A stretch of DNA of 64,000 nt from Liquidambar formosana. Lineage: Eukaryota > Streptophyta > Magnoliopsida > Saxifragales > Altingiaceae. Shown here piece by piece: positions 63,503-64,000 of this stretch. The position numbers and the translations under genes are program-made. The first letter of the stretch is position 1. Each line of letters starts with the position of its first letter. The DNA is taken from contig CM077826.1 in NCBI GenBank assembly GCA_039720395.1, positions 37,910,790 to 37,974,789 of the forward strand, read 5' to 3'. The notes below the pieces were generated by a model, which saw nothing but the letters and a program-made list of their open reading frames with translations, made no database searches and was not told the DNA's origin.

Positions 63503-64000
63503 TGTATCTATCTATCTATATATATATATATATAAACTTATGGGGCTTACATCTTGCCCCATGAAAAGAAAAACGCCCACCTTACGCCCACGCCTTTTAA
63601 AATATTGATTTTTGCAATGGATGGTTGAGGCATGTTTGGTGAGTTTGTAAAGAGTTATCCACTCAAAGAGGGGACCAGCTACTGGGGTACTGTCCAGCTT
63701 TCAACGATAGTGTTAGGGCTTCTTTTTTATGATTGTACACTTGGTTTGGTAATATCCAGCCTAATCTACACTGCTGTTATTACTGATTTGGTGTTTTTGG
63801 TGCATTTGGGGCTTGTTAGGTTGTGCTTAAGACAATCACAAGATGTTAGAAGCAAGTGAGGTAAATCAAACTCAACCCAAAGAGGTTGTAAGTCAGTTTA
63901 GCACTTAGAATGATAACCCAACCCTACAAATCACAACTTTAGGATTGGATGGATCCAATTATTTGGCCTAGTCACAATTGACAAACTTTTTCTTGAAGAG

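Larger units (their letters stand above)
60532..64000. other. Probable PDS intron sequence with repeats, no exon found
   Basis: No upstream PDS exon (the block ending in WM(K/R)KQ before GIPDR) was found on the minus strand. The stretch holds a T17/G24 run (60684-60724), a possible Copia primer site (TTGGTATCATAG, 61163-61174), pyrimidine-rich tracts, a TIR element (about 62354-63502) and (TTC)n (63173-63276). The open frame at 63632-63859 has no recognisable domain. Confidence 0.5.

Noticed and set aside
63632..63859. 75-codon hydrophobic plus-strand ORF near the right edge
   Set aside because: No recognisable family and not part of PDS; insufficient evidence for a gene.

Overview
The window is nuclear DNA of a flowering plant. 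It holds two split, intron-rich plant genes with GT-AG junctions (a FAB1-type phosphoinositide kinase and a plastid phytoene desaturase), plus plant-type Copia, L1, MULE, hAT, Stowaway and tRNA-SINE sequences and AT-rich spacers with long homopolymers. The expanded introns suggest a repeat-rich, probably woody, eudicot genome. I cannot name the species.

Layout. (1) 1-12.9 kb: the 5' two thirds of a FAB1 gene on the minus strand. Eight coding exons are visible (FYVE finger, acidic linker, Cpn60/TCP1-like domain, Cys-rich region); the kinase domain lies off the left edge. Its second coding intron (3774-9513) is swollen by a SINE and by a MULE-like element that itself carries a hAT element and another SINE. 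(2) 12.9-20.3 kb: FAB1 upstream region, then two MULE-like inverted-repeat elements with perfect 9-bp target duplications, a possible Helitron end, and a cluster of foldback MITEs. (3) 20.4-26.8 kb: a Copia LTR retrotransposon on the minus strand, with both LTRs but a coding-free 5' half. (4) 27.8-31.9 kb: a coding-free LTR element. (5) 35.8-42.7 kb: a MULE-like element that captured a CCCH zinc-finger gene fragment and was then hit by a SINE and by a second, related coding-free LTR element. (6) 43.4-45.8 kb: a 5'-truncated L1 LINE with an 18-bp target duplication. (7) 45.9-51.8 kb: MITEs, simple repeats and a long hairpin. (8) 51.9-60.5 kb: the 3' half of phytoene desaturase on the minus strand (eight exons, ending in the stop codon). 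One intron holds a Pack-MULE with a receptor-kinase fragment; others hold a Stowaway MITE and a 515-bp tandem duplication. (9) 60.5-64 kb: repeat-rich sequence, most likely the next upstream PDS intron.

The two host genes are not functionally linked: FAB1 makes PtdIns(3,5)P2 on endosomes, and PDS desaturates phytoene in plastids. Most of the roughly 40 kb between them can be assigned to datable, nested insertions. Main points for a second look: two apparent single-base insertions in one FAB1 exon, two Pack-MULEs with recognisable host gene fragments, a pair of related coding-free LTR elements, and a Copia element whose leader is built of three kinds of palindromic tandem repeat. I did not find a clearly new functional system.
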